Below, in pieces: positions 61,514 through 64,000 of a DNA stretch of 64,000 nucleotides (position 1 is its first letter; every line of letters starts with the position of its first letter). Source of the stretch: Malania oleifera (taxonomy: Eukaryota; Streptophyta; Magnoliopsida; Santalales; Ximeniaceae); assembly GCF_029873635.1 (NCBI RefSeq), contig NC_080418.1, forward strand, positions 13,123,562-13,187,561, in the 5' to 3' direction. Under the pieces are notes generated by a model. The model worked only from the letters and a program-made list of their open reading frames with translations, was not told where the DNA came from and searched no databases. The translations under genes and the position numbers were made by a program.

Positions 61514-62600
61514 TTTTACAATATGAATTACGGAACTTATATTTTAATTTGTGAATTCAAAAAAAACATGACTACGCTGCATAAATTTGTATTAAGTGTC
61601 TTTCACATCCATATAAATTCATATTTATGTCACAAAATCTATACTCGTAAACACTACCTTAGCCAATTTAGATTTACGTAGATTTTGAAGAAATTTAGTA
61701 CTTGAACCACTCAAGTCGAACCAAATTTCATGCTTTCATTTGTAACATAAGAATTAGAAATTATAAACAAATGTTTTCTAATTTTTTTTATGAATTTATA
61801 AAAAAATTATAATATATATTATTTCCACAAGAAAATAATGGAAAAAATATTTATTGTTAGTCATTTATTTCAAACAAATGTTGTGAAAATTAAAAATTAG
61901 TTAATATTTTTGTAATCTTTTAAAAATCTAAAATGCAAACTAAAAAGTTTTTTGTATAATGAATGAACTCTTAAAATTCCTTAAACATTACTGTGTAATA
62001 AATGTCAACTGGGCTTAGCTAAATAGTCAAGTTATATATATTACAATGCATTTGCAAGATTATAACTTAGGTTTTATATTTGAATTTCTATGAATTTAAA
62101 CATTCGTGAGACAAAAATATATTAATTTCTATACAAATTCATATAAATTCAAATTTCAGATTTTAAAAACCTTTAAATTAAAATTTCAAATTAGAATTAA
62201 TTTGTAAAAATTTGAATAAAGTAATGTATATATTATTTTGAGATTTTTAAAAATAATTAAATAAGAGGGAATTTTCTTTGTAACAATATAAATTATTTCT
62301 AAAAAACATCTAAAATGATTTTCGTAAAAAAATATCTAATTTTAATTATAGTCTGATTGGAAGAATAAGTCGAAATGTCAAAGAAAAAAAATTCGGGGTA
62401 AAAAATATGTGGCCTTTCGTTCATACCGCATGCCACGTATGACTAAAGTGTGCAAGCCTACGTGGAAAAGAACCGATCCCTTATTGGCCACATATCAAGT
62501 CAGCATTATCTAAAATAAATAAATAAAATAGAAAATAACTTTTTAATACCATAGATACGAACGGACGGACGCTGGTATAGAAACGCGACGGTGAGCGGGG
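61514..62600. other. AT-rich intergenic DNA, no gene seen
   Basis: No protein-like frame or transposon end is recognised. Confidence 0.6.
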
Positions 62601-62990
62601 AATCAGTTCCGTCAGAGCCGGGGTTACGTGCCGGCCGGAGAGCCAGACGGCGTTAGATCCGGAGATAAGGCGTGGTGCATGTGGTGGGCCCGCGTAGAGT
62701 GGTGGGCCCATTGGATTATTGAAGGTGTCAAGGAGGGGAAGAATGGTGGGCCCTTGTCCATTTGGGCTTTCCGCGACGGTTACACCGTCAGTGGTCGACA
62801 CCTGTCACCCGAGAACACCGCCTCGCCAAGAACATGGTCACTCCCTCACTCTCAGGTTTAACCCCCCTACCACCTCGTCCGCGATACAAGTGGCGCTGCC
62901 CCAGTGGCTTATAACCGCAAAACTTCTATTCCTCCGCCGTATCTTTAGCAAAATGGTAAGTACGTGCGCTAGTTGGTGGGTGAGACGCTA
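62601..62990 (+). promoter_or_regulatory. GC-rich promoter-like patch with GTGGGCCC motifs; possible gene start
   Basis: Three TGGGCCC motifs lie at about 62686, 62702 and 62746, followed by TATAACC near 62911 and AAAATGGTAAGTA at about 62950. Site II-type motifs, then ATG followed at once by a consensus donor, are seen in some plant housekeeping genes. No downstream exon is identifiable before the window ends. Confidence 0.3.
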
Positions 62991-62999
62991 AAGTGCGAT

Positions 63000-64000
63000 G
63001 CGTGTACGGACGCTTCGAATCGTGGCCGTCCACTTTTGAGACCCCGATCGGGGTCGTTGATGGAATCTGACGGTCGTAAATGGATGCATCTCGTGCGGAA
63101 ATTGTGAAAATTTAGCAGGAAGACACGTGTTCAAATATTAAAATAAATCACAATTTAGAATACTTATAACTTAGCACATATGTTTATTTAGGAGAGATTT
63201 CCTTGTATCTTTTTGCAATCCTTTCATCAATATTAACATATGTCAATAATATTTTTTTTATTATGAATGAATAAGTATCCTTTACTAAAAAATAATAAAT
63301 AAATAATAAGCACGCGTGCTAGGAATGCTACTTCAAATTTATATCTCACTAAAAAAATAAATGAGAATTTTTAATAACTTAATTATATGTGGGCTATGCT
63401 ATAATTTATCTAAATCTATATCTTACTATAAAGATGCATAGTAATTATCTCATTAACAAAATTAAGTTAAGAGAGATATGATTAGTCATTAGATTTAAAA
63501 AATGACCTGTATATATAATTTAGTTTCTTTTGTGATAGGCGAGGGTTATTTGCCGTTTTAATTAGACATCGACCCATGAAAATTTTTTATGAAGCAAATA
63601 TTTTTATTTTATGTAAGAAGATGATGTATTTTTTATACATTTAATGACAAAGGGCATGTTAAGAAATGTTTTTAGTAAAAATTATTACATTGAATGTGAA
63701 CAATTGCATTAAGGGGGTGTCTGGTGAATTAAAATTAGAAATGCTATCAAACCTATTGAAATCAAAGCATCATATTCATTAATGAAGATAAATCCAAATG
63801 GGACAATTCTATCCACATGTTTTGACAAATTAGCAAATTAGTAATGAAGTAGACGGCTATGTATATAACTCCTTGTTTGGTGCACTCAAACTTGAAATAT
63901 TAAACTGTCATATATATATATATATATATAATGGTAGTATCAGAGGTCCCCTAATCCACTATTAAGCGTTATTATTTTATTAAATTTAATATATTCTATA
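63000..64000. other. AT-rich terminal kilobase, no gene seen
   Basis: It contains a 16-bp perfect palindrome at 63040-63055 and a TA microsatellite at 63910-63931. No coding frame is seen. Confidence 0.55.

Noticed and set aside
62481-62861. Overlapping open frames on both strands as coding genes
   Set aside because: GC-rich promoter-like DNA gives chance frames; the protein composition is not convincing.

Overview
This is a 64 kb piece of a plant nuclear genome, almost certainly a eudicot and probably a woody one. The evidence is two plant-specific genes with plant splice signals, AT-rich intergenic DNA, Ty1-copia and Ty3-gypsy (chromovirus) LTR retrotransposons primed by initiator tRNA-Met, and plant-type hAT MITE and RTE LINE remnants. 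I cannot name the species.

Only two host genes are well supported, both on the minus strand. At the left (795-3008) is a single-exon GRAS transcription factor of the SCL9/14/33 type. At the right (53804-57994) is a nine-exon telomere-repeat-binding (TRP1/TBP1-like) protein of 686 residues, with a central ubiquitin-like domain and a C-terminal Myb/telobox domain. A promoter-like GC-rich patch at 62.6-63.0 kb may start a plus-strand gene that leaves the window.

Between the two genes lies a retrotransposon nest of about 42 kb (about 6.0-47.9 kb). It can be untangled by matching target-site duplications (TSDs). From the left: an LTR with primer-binding-site leader of a truncated gypsy element (about 5985-7857); a SIRE-type copia element with its 2.06 kb 5' LTR but no 3' end (7858-14349); a gag-only gypsy-type element G1 (14350-24820) whose right LTR is split by a second, complete gag-only element E2 (17175-23249, TSD TATTC); the 3' end of a plus-strand copia element H (24821-30591) carrying two solo LTRs (25170-27323, TSD ATGCT; 27445-29795, TSD GTTCA); and an old minus-strand copia element K (about 30870-47917). 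K's reverse transcriptase is split by a Tekay/Del-like chromovirus L (31709-43665). L itself carries a hAT-type MITE in gag (37587-38063, TSD GTGTAGGG) and an inverted solo LTR of its own lineage in its 5' LTR (40153-42393, TSD CATAG).

The most striking unexplained structure is an array of short palindromes built on TCGTCGACGA. It occurs in gypsy LTRs of at least five distinct insertions, always in U3 and ending about 10-20 bp from the TATA box. An unrelated SIRE copia LTR family has an analogous array of a different palindrome (CAGTCGTCTG) upstream of its TATA box. These look like family-specific promoter or regulatory arrays, and their sequence variants are largely those expected from loss of methylated CpG.
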